A stretch of DNA of 64,000 bases, taken from the NCBI RefSeq assembly GCF_000715075.1, contig NC_134093.1:95712826-95776825 (forward strand). Reading direction: 5' to 3'. Source of the stretch: Nicotiana tabacum. Its lineage: Eukaryota > Streptophyta > Magnoliopsida > Solanales > Solanaceae. The notes beneath the pieces are model-generated. The model had not been told where the DNA came from and did no database searches. It saw nothing but the letters and a program-made list of their open reading frames with translations. This document shows positions 37,270 to 47,953 of this stretch, one piece after another (position 1 is the stretch's first letter; each line of letters starts with the position of its first letter). A program made the position numbers and the translations under genes.

Positions 37270-38007
37270 TGTTTGACCAAAAAATATACATCTTGGTTCA
37301 GATAATTAAATTTATATAAATGAGGGTTAATCTTAGCTAAAAATAATATCCCTAAGATAGAGTTCACGAAAGTGCAATAAATACTATGTAGGTATATTTG
37401 GATAACGACTGCAATATACAATAAATATTCTAGAAATCAAAGGCAATAATATAGCATTCAGTATTAATGAATAGCAATAAATGTCATTTAAGTAAATAGA
37501 ACGAATGGATCACCCAAGAAAGGATGGAATCGATGATTGTTCTTTTTGACAAGGATGTGTGATGGACAATCCTTTGAATATCTGAGTTATTCTCGGATCT
37601 AGTAAAAAAGTGTAGACAAGAATCTTAGTGAATAGGTGATGTTTGTATACTTGCAATAAGACCCGATTCTCTTTCTCAAGTCAAAATGTATTTTTACAAA
37701 TGAATATCACATGTCGCCTATCATTGTATTTTTTCTATTTATATGGAACATGTTCCTAAAAATCCTAACAGTACAAGTGCAGAGAATATTCACTAGAATA
37801 TTCTCTTTTGTATCATATCTTAAAACTAGTTGTTACAGCTCTGTTAAGGGTGCTCGACCTCGGTCTCGATGACAACTCCTCGACTTCAGTTGTTTAGCTG
37901 ACTCTTCAAACGCGACCTTCGCTGACAATTAAATTATTTCGACGCGTGGCATCACATGAATGTTTTACTAATACCATTTCGACTAAAGATGGATTTTGAC
38001 CCATACA
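37270..38007 (-). repeat. 3' LTR of Tat element B (738 bp)
   Basis: It begins TGTTTGACC and ends GACCCATACA. The purine-rich tract (AGGAGGGACTAAC on the minus strand, 38008-38020) adjoins it. Confidence 0.9.
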
Positions 38008-38347
38008 GTTAGTCCCTCCTCTTATCGAGGTCATTCCCGCGGATGAGGTCGGTGAGCAGAAAATGTCGTTATTAATTCGATTTTATAGAGTTGGCTGAGG
38101 TCGTGGTCGTGGAGACATGGCTACGTGGCCTCCGAGTCCTCTGTATATTTTGAATTTTTTGAATTACCCGGGAAGTTTATTGGAGCCATCTTGTCCAAGA
38201 GAAGAGGTGACGTCATGAAACCATGCATCATAATGATGCCATTTCCCGATGCATTGCATCGGTAAAGGTGTGACCCTTGATTGGCTGTCATTTTAATTTC
38301 TCTGCTAATCATGACCCGTTGTTTTGATTCCGGTGCCTCTCAAACCT

Positions 38348-38355
38348 TATAAATA
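38348..38355 (+). promoter_or_regulatory. TATA box of the antisense gene in element B
   Basis: TATAAATAGG is followed by a CT-rich leader and the ATG at 38519, about 170 bases downstream. Confidence 0.6.
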
Positions 38356-38518
38356 GGGGAAGGTTTGTTGGTTTTGAAACTTTTCCAAACTCTTCCTTCT
38401 TTTTAAGCAATAGTCTTTCCTTCATCTTCTCTACATAACTCTTTTTACTCCTTGTTTCAGCGACTTACATCATTTCCCATTCCTTTTTGCTTGTCATCCT
38501 CCTTCGTTACATTGAATC

Positions 38519-39600
38519 ATGCCTAACGAACCTTCTGAGGCTGGCGAGGGGAGTCGTATTTCTCCCTTGGCAGTGGTGTTCCAACCTGAAAAATCGAACC
38601 AAACCGACCAAAACAACAGATACTTTTTAGGTTTGGTTTGGTTTTGGTTTTGAATTTTAATAACCGATCAAATTTGGTTTGATTTTGGTTTTAATCATAA
38701 AATAACCAAAAATGATGAGGAAGGCGATTTCATGAGGACGACGATGTATGGCGACTAAGGGAGGACTTGAAGGCAAGAGATGAGGAGTTGGTGGGGGTAG
38801 TGGGGAAGTACAACGTCCTGGAGGGGACGTTGAGGAGAAAGGAGGAAGAGCTTGAACTTAGCAAGGGGGTCAAAGCCTAGTGCAGTGATCTCCAAGCTCA
38901 GGTAGTCTAGTTGGGGAGCCAACTTGAGGAATGTCAGTTAAGGTTAGAGGCTCTTAGTGGCGAGATCGCTGAGAAGCAAGAGGATCTAGGGAAGGCAGAT
39001 TCTATGCGGTCAGAGGCTTTGAGGAAGGAAGAGTCCCTTGAGATGGTGATCCGGACTCTCCGTTCCGAGCGAGAAAATGATTTAACGACAGCAAGGCTCT
39101 AAGAAGAGCAGCTCAATGAAAGTATTGGGGAGTTGGAGAAAGAGACTTCTGATCTCCACGATAGAGTTTCTGCTCTGGAGGCTGAGAAGGCTCAAATACT
39201 GGCACGGTCGTCCTTTTCCCGCACTTCAGATTTTCCCAACGTTCCTCGGGAGTTATATGACGAATGGATTCATGTCGAACCCCAGTTATATCTCTTTCAA
39301 GATTTGCATATGACAGGATCTGTTTCTGAGGCTGCCCTCGAAGGTATTCGTGTTAAGGCTCATGAAGCTCGAGTCGTTTGTGGGTATGATCCCGCTACGC
39401 CTGAGGCCGATGAGGAGGAGGGTGACGAGGGTGTAGATTGTCTTGAGGAGAAAGCCTGGTATGATACCGCTTATCCTAGTAGCAAAGGTGGCGATGACGA
39501 GGGGGATCGAGATGGCGAGGGTATTGGTGGTCAGAGTAGCGACGCCATTGAGGGCCAACTTGGCGAGGGCACTGAAGGTCTTGATAGCGGGGATCGATAG
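38519..39600 (+). pseudogene. Antisense additional ORF of Tat element B (middle lost)
   Basis: The start is ATG 38519 (MPNEPSEAGEGSRISPLAV). At about 38585 the frame runs into a GGTTTTGGTTT-rich insert, and the Transposase_28-like block seen in element A is missing. From about 38750 one frame continues as a long coiled coil: LREDLKARDEELVGVVGKY, LEECQLRLEALSGEIAEKQE, LHDRVSALEAEKAQ. TAG codons near 38878 and 38908 and TAA at 39100 interrupt it. From 39133 it is open to 39600 and ends in an acidic, Gly/Asp/Glu-rich tail (DEEEGDEGVD, GDDEGDRDGEG). The layout (TATA box, coil, acidic tail, opposite to pol) is that of element A. The function is unknown. Confidence 0.65.
38585..38716. repeat. GGTTTTGGTTT-rich low-complexity insert
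   Basis: The segment has CCAAACCGACCAAAACAAC, then GGTTTGGTTTTGGTTTTG, and ends ATAACCAAAAAT. The two halves are partly complementary. It sits where the antisense gene lost its middle. Confidence 0.6.
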
Positions 39601-39789
39601 TTTTATTTTGACTTTATTGTGTATTATTGTCGGCGTCTTCACTAGCCTTATAAACAGTTTAAGTATGAAATATCAAAGTTGTTCCGTGCATCTTTTTCCC
39701 TTCCTGTTGTTTTTTTTCTGTACTTGTATGTTTTTTGCTTCTATTGTTTGCTCGTTTCGCTTTTGTCTTTCCTATCGTTGTTTCTCTTT

Positions 39790-40352
39790 TAGCCGATCGT
39801 GGCCTTGGAGCCGAATATTCATAGGTTGCATGTGTTTCTTTGTTGAGATGTGGCCGAGAGCCGATAGGTGTTCGTTCAAGCGAGGTCGAATATAACCTTT
39901 CATTGAATCGCGACCAAGGGTAGGTAGGTGATTATTTGAGCTTAGTCAAACATGACCTTTCATTATGTCATAGCCGAGGGCCGGTAAGTAATTGTTCGAG
40001 CAGGGTCGAACATGACCTTTAGTTAAATGGTGGCCGAGGGATGGTAGGTGTTTGTTCGAGCGGGGTCGAACATAACATTAAGTTAAATCGTGACCGAGGG
40101 AGGTAGGTGTTTATTCGAGTGGGGTCGAACATAACCTTTCGTTAAGTCGTGGTCGAATATGACCTTTTGTTAAATAGTGGCCGAGGGCCGATTAGTGTTT
40201 GTTCGAGCGGGGTCGAATATAACCTTCAGTTAAATTGCGGTCGAGGGCCGGTAGGTGTTTGTTCGAGCGGGGTCGAACATAACCTTTCATTAAATCGCGA
40301 CCGAGGGCTGGTAGGTGTTTGCTAGAGCGGGGTAGAACATAACCTTAATACG
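39790..40352. repeat. Minisatellite of about 60 bp in the 3' untranslated part of Tat element B
   Basis: About eight units start near 39849, 39908, 39969, 40028, 40089, 40177, 40237 and 40297. A shortened one lies at 40149. A typical unit has GTGGCCGAGGGCCGGTAGGT, then TTGTTCGAGCGGGGTCGAAC, then ATAACCTTTCATTAAATC. It lies between the antisense gene and the end of pol. Confidence 0.85.
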
Positions 40353-40699
40353 AAAAAGGTGTTCTGATAAGCGTACTTTTCTTATTGCTTTGACATTATT
40401 GCTTTGGTTACATACTTGGAGAAAATTACATATTTTGGGTGTTGGCTGGTATTCCAATACTAGTCCCAGTCTACCTAGTCCCTTCATTGTTTGACTTGGA
40501 GAGTATTGAGAAGTTGAGCAATGAAATAGTAACTACGGTCCCAGCCTCGTGTACTTCGACCCGAAGTGTTCCTGTCGCTGCCTCGTTAAAAACCTCCTTG
40601 AGAAAACCCGAATGGGACAAAACTCAAGTGAGGGAAAAATAGTACGACTTGGGGACGCTTTTTCTCTCAGAAGTTGAAGTATTTGAGGTGGCTAATGTT

Positions 40700-41820
40700 C
40701 CAGTTGTTTGGTAGTCACTTTCCTTCCATTGTCTCTAGTTGGATTGAACCCTTATTCACTTTGGCTATCATTTTGTACGGACCATCCCAATTCGTTCCCA
40801 GCTTGCCTTCCCGGGGGTCTTTGCTCGCTTGAGGTTTGGCTTTCAGTACGTAGTCTCCGACTTTCAGCAGCCGGACCTTTGTTTTTTTGTTGTAATAGCG
40901 TTTTTCTTGTTATTTTTGGGAGAGCATTTTTATGCACGTCATATCTCTTCGTTCGTTGATTTCGTAGAGTTCTTGCCTTCTACTCTCATCGTTACTTGTG
41001 CCTATTTTGTGGGAGTACCTTAGGCTGGGTTCTCCAACCTCGACCGGTATCACTGTCTCGGTTCTATAGACCAAAGAGTAGGGTGTTTCTCCTGTGCTCA
41101 TCTTCGGAGTTGTTCGGTAGGCCCATAATACTTCTGATAGTATTTTTGGCCATAGTCCATTGGCGTCTTTGAGATTTTTCTTCATAATGTTTAGTATGGA
41201 CTTATTGGAGGATTTTGCTTGCCCGTTACCCGCTAGGTGATATGGGGTCAAGAGTATCCTCTTGATATGTCATTTCTCGAAAAACTCAGCGGTTATCTTT
41301 CCTGTGAACTGGGGTCCGTTGTCACAACTAATTTCCTTGAGTAGGCCGAATCGACAGATGACATATATCCATATAAAGGTGATTACCTCTTGTTCTCATA
41401 TTTGGGCGAATTCTCCTGCTTCCACCCATTTAGAGAAATAGTCAGTTAAAACCAAAATGAATCGTACATTACCTCGCCTTGCTGGGAGGGGACCCACGAT
41501 ATACATTCTCCATTAGATGAACGGCCAAGGGGGGGTGACTGAGTGGAGGTGTTCGACTGCTTGGTGAATTATTGGGGTGTACTTTTGGCATTGTTCACAT
41601 TTCCTTACAAAGTCTGCAGCATCCTTTTTCATGGTGGGCCAAAAGTATCCTGCCCATATGAGGCATCTGACTAGTGCTCAATTGCCGGAGAGAGCTACGC
41701 AATGGCCTTCAAAGACTTCTTCGAGGACGCGTTGGGTTTGGTTAGGGCCCAAACACTTCGCCAGAGGGTCACCGTAAGTTCTATTGTCTAGGTCGCTAAT
41801 GAGGAGACTCTATTAAGCTG
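40700..41820 (-). pseudogene. Integrase of Tat element B (broken)
   Basis: The best piece, 41251 to 40910, reads MTPYHLAGNGQAKSSNKSIL, LWAYRTTPKMSTGETPYSLV, YRTETVIPVEV. This is the end of the integrase core followed by the usual LWAYRTT region. The Glu normally found in GQAE is Lys here, so a catalytic residue is lost. The N-terminal zinc region and first catalytic Asp (41800-41260) are in broken frames, where ENGPQF-type text can be recognised. The C-terminal domain (40900-40700) is also broken. Confidence 0.75.
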
Positions 41821-42159
41821 CCTGCATTCTTAGTTTCTTGGCTTCTTTTTTGACGCATGGGAGCATGTCGTCATGTAAATATGCGATAATACGATTGCAC
41901 CAGTCCCAAGTTAAGTTTATGGTTTTTACCTCGATTTGGTCTAGTGATGAATTGAAGAGGTGGACTACGTCTTTATCTCCGGTTGTGATGCTTTAGGTAG
42001 TTGTGGCTAGTTTGGCAAGGCTATTTGCTTTGACATTCTATGCTCGTGGGATCTGATCGAGCTGGCATTCATCGAACACAGGCAATAGTTTTCAGATTTT
42101 AGTATGGTTTTTTTGCAATCTTTGTTCCTTGATTTATAAAGTCCTTGTGACTTGGTTGG

Positions 42160-42870
42160 CTATGAGCTGGGAATCACACGGAGTTTCAACCATTTTACAC
42201 CATACTTGAGTGCTAGCCTTAACCATGCAATTATAGCCTCATACTCTGCCTCATTGTTAGTCATATCCGGGCACCTTATGGACTGGCGAATTACTTCGCC
42301 TGTTGGGACCTCGAGTACGAGTCCCAATCCGAACCCTGATGCGTTGGATGCGCCATCGAAGGAGAGGACCCAGAGGTCTTGTGTTTGGATGGAAGTTTTA
42401 ACGGATTCCCTTTCGACTTCAGGCATTAGTTTTGCATTGAAATCGGCGACGAAGTCGACGAGCACTTATGAATTTATCGTCATTCGCGGCTGGTATGTGA
42501 TATCGTGCTCGCTTAGCTCAATGGCCCATTTGGACAGCCTCCTCGATAGCTCGGGTTTATGCAAAATGCTTCTCAGGGGAAAGGTCATAAAGATCGAGAT
42601 GGGGTGGCATTGGAAATGGGGTCTAAGCTTTCGTGAAGCTACAACCAAGGCTAGAGCTAATTTTTGGAGGTGCGGGTACCTTGTCTCGGCGTCGACGAGT
42701 GTTTTGCTAATGTAATAGATGGGAGATTGCGTACCTTTGTTTTCGCGAATCAAGACTACGGTTACCGCTACCTCAGATATGGCTAGATAGACGAGGAGTT
42801 GCTCTCCCCGTTCGGGTTTTGAAAGCAGGGAAGATGATGATAGGTATTCCTTCAGTTCTCATAGAGCCTG
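42160..42870 (-). pseudogene. RNase H region of Tat element B
   Basis: 42753-42466 holds the end of RT and the classical RNase H (YYISKTLVDAETRYPHLQK, RRLSKWAIELSEHDITYQPR). 42465-42160 holds the second, archaeal-type RNase H with LSFDGASNASGFGLGLVLE and MTNNEAEYEAIIAWLRLAL. The Asp of FDGAS and Glu of NNEAE are kept. A stop separates the halves at 42466. Confidence 0.8.
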
Positions 42871-42889
42871 GACGCACTCGGAAGTCCAT

Positions 42890-43734
42890 TGTGTTATCTA
42901 AGTGACGACTGTGAGATGAACCTTGATAGGGCGGTGATTCGACCAGTCAACCTTTAGACTTATTTGGTTAAGAGTTCCGGTATCCCCTCGATAGCTTTGA
43001 TTTGGTCCAATTTGACCTCGATCCCTTGCCGCGACACTAGAAAACCCTAGAACTTTCTTGAAGCTACGCCAAAACGCATTTTTATCTAGGTTCAGCTTCA
43101 TTCTGTACCTTCTGCGTATGTCAAAAGTTTATTCCAAATGACTGATGTGATCATCAGCCCTTTCGAACTTGACCAACATGTCGTCTATATATACCTCCAT
43201 GGTCTTACCGAGTTGTTCTCTGAACATCTTTGTTACCAATCTTTGATAAATAGCCCACGCGTTCTTCAGTCCAAATGGCATAACCCTAAAGCAATACGTC
43301 CCTTGGTGGGTGATGAACGTGGTTTTCTCTTGATCTTCTTCCTCCATAATAATTTGATTATAGCCTGAGTAAGCATCCAAGAAACTCAATAGTTTGTGCC
43401 CAGCTGTTGCGTCGATGAATTGGTCGATATGGATTAGTGGGAACAAATCCTTCAGACATGCTTTGTTCAAGTATGTGAAATACACGCGCACCCGCCATTT
43501 CCCATTTTTCTTTTTGATCATCACTACGTTGGCGATCCACTTGGGGTACTTCGACTCCATGATGGAGCCATTCTCTAACAGCTTTTCCACCTCCTCGCGG
43601 ACTGCATCGTTGATGGCAGAGTTGAATTCATGCCTGAACTGTCTTACTGGGGGGTGGAATGAGTCGACGTTTAATTTGTATGTGGCGATTTGCTTTGGGA
43701 TGCCCGGCATATCCGCATGGCTGAAAGCAAACAA
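42890..43734 (-). pseudogene. Reverse transcriptase of Tat element B
   Basis: 43734-43129 is open for 201 codons with FAFSHADMPGIPKQI, WIANVVMIKKKNGKWRVRVY, KLLSFLDAYSGYNQI, YCFRVMPFGLKNAWA and the active site VYIDDMLVK, which is intact. The motif usually read as R-[MV]-C-[IV]-D-[FY] appears as RVRVYFTYLN, so the first catalytic Asp region is altered. The thumb region (43101-42898) is in another frame. Confidence 0.85.
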
Positions 43735-43789
43735 ATCTGCATTAGCTATTAAGAATTGACATAATTTACCTAGTTCTCAGAGTTTGCAT

Positions 43790-44429
43790 CCGATATAGGC
43801 CTTCTTGCTATGGTCGTTGAGGTTCAATTGGATGGAGTCGAGGTCTTCTACGGTCGAACCTGCAGCCTTGACCATGTCGGGATCCATGATGACGCCCTGT
43901 GCACTTCTTTCTTTGTCTTTGTCTTTTTTATATTGGGTGGCCTTGCTTTCCAAGGAAGAAGGTTGTATTCCGGGGATGTGCGTTGTTCCACGCGTATGCT
44001 AAATATTCCACATGGAGTTGGGAATTTAATTATTTGGTATAGGCTGAAGGGGATAGCTCTCATGGGATGTATCCATGGTCGCCCTACTATGGCGTTTGTA
44101 TGCAGTGGCCTAGTCCAAGATATGGAATGTGGTCTCCATAGTCATGTCGTCGGCCAGGACACAGAGTGTAATTTCCCCGGATGTCCGCTCAACCGCATCA
44201 TTAAAACCGGTAACGTGATGCAGCACGACACTATCTTATCCTCGAGTCTTATTTGGGTAAGGACTCGAGGATGGATATTACATGCACCGCTTCCATCATA
44301 CACCATGATGCATTTGACATCGGTATCTAAAATGCGTAAAGTAATAACGAGGGAATCATTATGAGGAAAAGTCAAGCGGTTGACATCCGACTCGTCGAAG
44401 ATGATACTTTCTTTGAGCCGTTGTATCAT
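43790..44429 (-). pseudogene. Protease region of Tat element B
   Basis: 44429-44142 contains IIFDESDVNRLTFPHNDSLV, CIMVYDGSGACNIHPRVLTQ. The aspartic protease motif D-G-S-G-A is visible, with the preceding residue changed to Tyr. The C-terminal part (RAIPFSLYQIIKFPTPCGI) continues in a shifted frame to about 43850. Confidence 0.7.
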
Positions 44430-46173
44430 TCGCGGGTGATAGACCGCTTGAGCTTGTGAGTGGTGGTGAACTTTATGCCGTTGATAGAGGTGTCGACGCC
44501 GCCGTCGATGATCATGTTGTCAGTACGAGATGGCGATGAAGGATTTGGCGGACCTCGATTTTCACGTCCTCTAGTGAAGTTGGTCCTCCCCTTATCGCTT
44601 AACAGCTCTTTGAGGTGCCCTTGACGTAACACGTTTATGACTTATTGTCTGAGGGCGATGCAATCTTCTGTTTTGTGCCCGCGTTCGTGGTGGAACTCAT
44701 AGAGGGCGTCGTATTTTTTGGTGTTCGGGTCTGATCTCATCTTTGGCGACGACTTCAGTTTTGTTACGAGTTTCTCAAGAGCGTAGACTATTTCTATAAG
44801 CGAAACACAAAAAGTGTGAGTAGATAATAAATGAGGCATACCTCTTTCGTTCCGATGAGTCCATGTCCTTGGCCTAGATGGGCCTTCTTTATAGCGGAGG
44901 GAGGGTGCGACGGCCTCCCTGACATATGGTTGGTGTAGTTCCCTGTTACGTCGTGGAATCAGTTGATCCCTTCGGCTTGTTCTGAGGTTAGCCGGTGAGT
45001 TAGTCCATTGAGGTCATCCTCGTCTGCTCGGACCTCGGCACAATAAGCATTGTGGATTTCGTCCCAAGTGGTTGGAGGATACTTCATCAATCGTCTCAAT
45101 AGTTTTCTAGTTACTCTTGAACCATCTCTACTCAGCTCATTCTGGAAAGATGTGACCGCCAATTCTTAGGATACGTTTGACATATTCATCCTTACTCTGT
45201 TGAACCAGGAGAGAAAGTCCCTCAGTCCCTCTACCAAGGACTGCTTATTAGAAAATATGTCATTTACTCTTGCTTCGGCCTTCTTGGCTCCGGCGTGGGC
45301 GGTTACGAACTTATCGTCCATTTCTTTAAAAGTTTCTATGGAGCGGGTTGGTAGCTACAAATACCATGTTAATGCCCCTCCCGTAAGGGTTTCACCAAAC
45401 CTCTTCAGCAAAATGGATGACACTTGTTCCTTGGCGAGGTCGTTGCCTTTCACGACGGTGACGTAGTGAGTCACATGATCCTCGGGATCGGTCGTTCTAT
45501 CGTATATCCTGAGGTAGGGCGGCATTTTGAAGGTCTTTGGTATGGCGTGCGGGGATGCATCATCGTTGTACGGCTGTTCCACGAACCTGTCGGCGTCCCT
45601 TTTCGGCAGCAGCTTAGGAGCGCTTGGTATCTTGTCAACTCGTTCTTGGTGTTCTTTCATGTGGTCTCGGAGTGCCTTGTTTTCATTCTCCATTTCTTCC
45701 ATCCTCTTTAGAATGGAAGCGAGGGTGTTGTCACCTGCATTGTCAGTAATATTATGAGTTATACCTGTTGTTGGAGGAAGGGGTCGATTGCACTGCTCGT
45801 CTGTTTGTTGTATCATGCGAGCCCTTACGGTTTTTGCAGTCATGCCTAGAGCGGGCTTGTCGAGGACGCTCGCTAGCGTGTCCGTCTTCCATGCTTCGAG
45901 GAGTTTTTTCACAACTGGGGGCGTCTCTTCTTCCGCAGACGTGGAGGCCCTTTTTTTGCTGGGTTTTGTAATGCTGCAGTGTGGGGGAGACGACCTCTCT
46001 CGCTTAGGGGACACGTTGGGTGTCATGTCCTCACCTACTATTTCACAACTTTCGTTGATGACATTCATGAGGTTGGTTGGGAAGTCACTTGTTATTTTTG
46101 TCCTTTCTCCTTGGTTACCTGCCATGTAGGGTTTTGTATCCACAAAGAAAGGAGATCTCGAGGATTTTGACAT
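44430..46173 (-). pseudogene. Gag of Tat element B (broken)
   Basis: 46173-45355 is open for 272 codons: MSKSSRSPFFVDTKPYMAG, a Ser/Pro/Lys-rich N-part, a coil (ILKRMEEMENENKALRDHMK) and the start of the capsid-like domain (MPPYLRIYDRTTDPEDHVTH, LLKRFGETLTGGALTWYL). A stop follows at 45355. Later pieces are 45162-44959 (TSFQNELSRDGSRVTRKLL, YPPTTWDEIHNAY) and 44839-44642 (YEFHHERGHKTEDCIALRQ). The last has only part of a zinc-knuckle-like motif. Confidence 0.8.
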
Positions 46174-46227
46174 TAGTAACTTGCGTTAATTGTAGATCTA
46201 GAGGAAACTAATAATTTAACTAAGTCC

Positions 46228-46245
46228 TCCCCATAGACGACGCCA
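46228..46245 (-). other. Primer binding site of Tat element B
   Basis: Minus-strand TGGCGTCGTCTATGGGGA starts three bases inside the LTR end. It resembles Tat primer sites of the TGGCGCCGTCTGTGGGGA form. Confidence 0.7.
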
Positions 46246-46248
46246 AAT

Positions 46249-46984
46249 TGTTTGATAAAAAAATATTGATCTTGGTTCAAATAATTAAATTTATACAAAT
46301 GAGAGTTAATCTTAGCTAACAATAATATCCCTAAGATATAGCTCTCGAAAGTGAAATAAATACTATGTAGGTATATTTGGATAACGGCAGCAGTACATAA
46401 TAAATATTCCAGAAATCAAAGGCAATAATGTAGTATTCTATATCAATGAATAACAATAAATTACATTTAAGTAAATAGAATGAATGAGTCACCCAAGAAA
46501 GGATGGAATCAGTGAATGTTCTTTCTGACAATACTGAGTGATAGACAATCCTTTGAATATCTGAGTTATTCTCAGATCTAATAAAAAAGTGTAGACAAGA
46601 ATTTTAGTGAAAAGGTGGTGTTTGTATACTTGCAATGAGACCCGATTCTTTTTTTCAAGTCAAGGTGTATTTTTACAAATGAATATCACATGTCCCCTAT
46701 CATTGTGTCTCTTCTATTTATAGGGAACATGTTCCTAAAAACCCTAACAATACAAGTGTAGATAATATTCACTAGAATATTCTCTTTTGTATCCTATCAT
46801 GAAACTAGTCATCACAACTATGTTAAGGGTGCTTGACCTCGGCCTCGATGACAACTCCTCGACTTCAGTCTTTTAGCTGACTCTTCGACCGCAACCTTCG
46901 CTGACAATTAGATTACTTCGACGTGTGGCATCCCATGAATGTTTTAATAATACCACTTCGACTAAAGATGGATTTTGACCCATG
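46249..46984 (-). repeat. 5' LTR of Tat element B (736 bp)
   Basis: It begins TGTTTGATAAAA and is the clear partner of 37270-38007. The terminal ACA is lost on the right, where GGTGT follows. Confidence 0.9.
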
Positions 46985-46989
46985 GGTGT

Positions 46990-47204
46990 AATGTAACGGT
47001 GGAGAAGCTATGCTGAATTTTTGTTGTTGTAAGAAATGAAAAGTTGAATATTATTCCCTCCGTTGTAGTAATATTTGACTAGGAAAAATTTAAGAAAAAA
47101 TATTTTTTTTTAAATTTACAATTTAAAGAAAGCCTTAAATATTTGCGTGACTATAAAAATAAAAATAAAAGAGGAAAAATATTCATATTAAATAAATATG
47201 TAGC
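46990..47204. other. Short spacer with Stowaway-type MITE remnant
   Basis: At 47055-47195 ATTCCCTCCGTTGTAGTAAT opens a worn Stowaway-like stretch. The other end is not clear. Confidence 0.4.
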
Positions 47205-47739
47205 AGAAGAACCCAGATTCCAAATGAACAAATTCAAATTTGAAAAGCATCTTCCTTGTTCTTGAAGAATGAGGGGCAAAGGGATTGATCAAGAAAGATC
47301 TTTTGCTCTTCTTATATATAAGATCGTGATTGGATCCGCATATTTTTGGTAAAGAGAATAATCTTATCCTTTGAGAATAATAAAAAATGGACAGTGTTCA
47401 ATTGGAACATGAAAACGTGACTAAATTGGTCCTAGTTACTCTTTGGGGCGGAGTGGAAGAAGGGGGGATTCTCGAACGCGGAAAGGATCCAATGAATTTG
47501 AAAGAATTGAACGAGGAGCCGTATGAGGTGAAAATATCATGTACGGTTTTATAGAGTAGCAGTAAGGGTGACTTATCTGTTAACTTTTCCACTATCACCC
47601 CAAAAAAATCAAATTCTGCCTTACGTAAAGTTGCCAAAGTACGATTAACCTCTGGATTTGAAATCACTTCTTATATACCCGGTATTGGCCATAATTTACA
47701 AGAACATTATGTAGTCATAGTAAGAGGGGGAAGGGTTAA
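47205..47739 (+). pseudogene. rps12: Nuclear plastid DNA insert: rps12 exon 2 and group II intron end
   Basis: 47591-47737 encodes, without a stop, 49 residues of plastid ribosomal protein S12. It starts [20 protein letters not shown] and ends [11 protein letters not shown], which is the start of exon 2 (3' rps12). Upstream, GAGCCGTATGAGGTGAAAA with CATGTACGGTT forms the domain V type hairpin of the trans-spliced group II intron. The earlier 300 bases (TTGGGGCGGAGTGGAAGAA and so on) read like the adjoining plastid intron. Similarity stops at GGGTTAA (47739). The protein differs from the usual plastid one at a few residues (for example Ser for Pro after PKK), so it is an older nuclear copy. 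The mitochondrial S12 protein is clearly different. It is not expected to be expressed. Confidence 0.85.
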
Positions 47740-47953
47740 TCTTTTATAGGATAAAAATATTAAAATTAAATTGGTTTTAACATGAAAATATGACAAGCGA
47801 TAAATTAGAAAGGAAAGAGTGATACGTAAAATAGAATAGAGGAGGCAATAAAAAAAAAAGGAAGGGAGAATGGACAGATGTATAGTACTAGCTAATCTTA
47901 TAGTCAATTATCCACATTGTCTAATCATGTTGTTTCTTGAGATAAATTATCTT

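Larger units (their letters stand above)
37270..46984 (-). mobile_element. Ty3/gypsy Tat-lineage retrotransposon B (9.7 kb)
   Basis: Two LTRs of about 737 bp and the 5-bp target duplication GGTGT (37265-37269 and 46985-46989) bound it. Gag, protease, RT, RNase H and integrase remains run right to left. An opposing gene and a minisatellite occupy the stretch between pol and the left LTR. The last bases of the right LTR are worn (CCCATG instead of CCCATACA). It is related in plan but not close in sequence to element A. Confidence 0.92.

Noticed and set aside
39443..39895. 150-codon hydrophobic frame over the end of element B's antisense gene
   Set aside because: It overlaps the better supported acidic-tail frame in another phase and runs into the minisatellite flank.
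39790..40352. CRISPR-like array
   Set aside because: Units are contiguous and degenerate with no unique spacers; this is a eukaryotic minisatellite in a retrotransposon.
43810..44364. 184-codon plus-strand frame
   Set aside because: Shadow of minus-strand protease sequence of Tat element B; it has no family resemblance.
47400..47740. Mitochondrial rps12 copy
   Set aside because: The protein reads [18 protein letters not shown], the plastid form; the mitochondrial protein differs, and the upstream domain V type hairpin fits the plastid intron.
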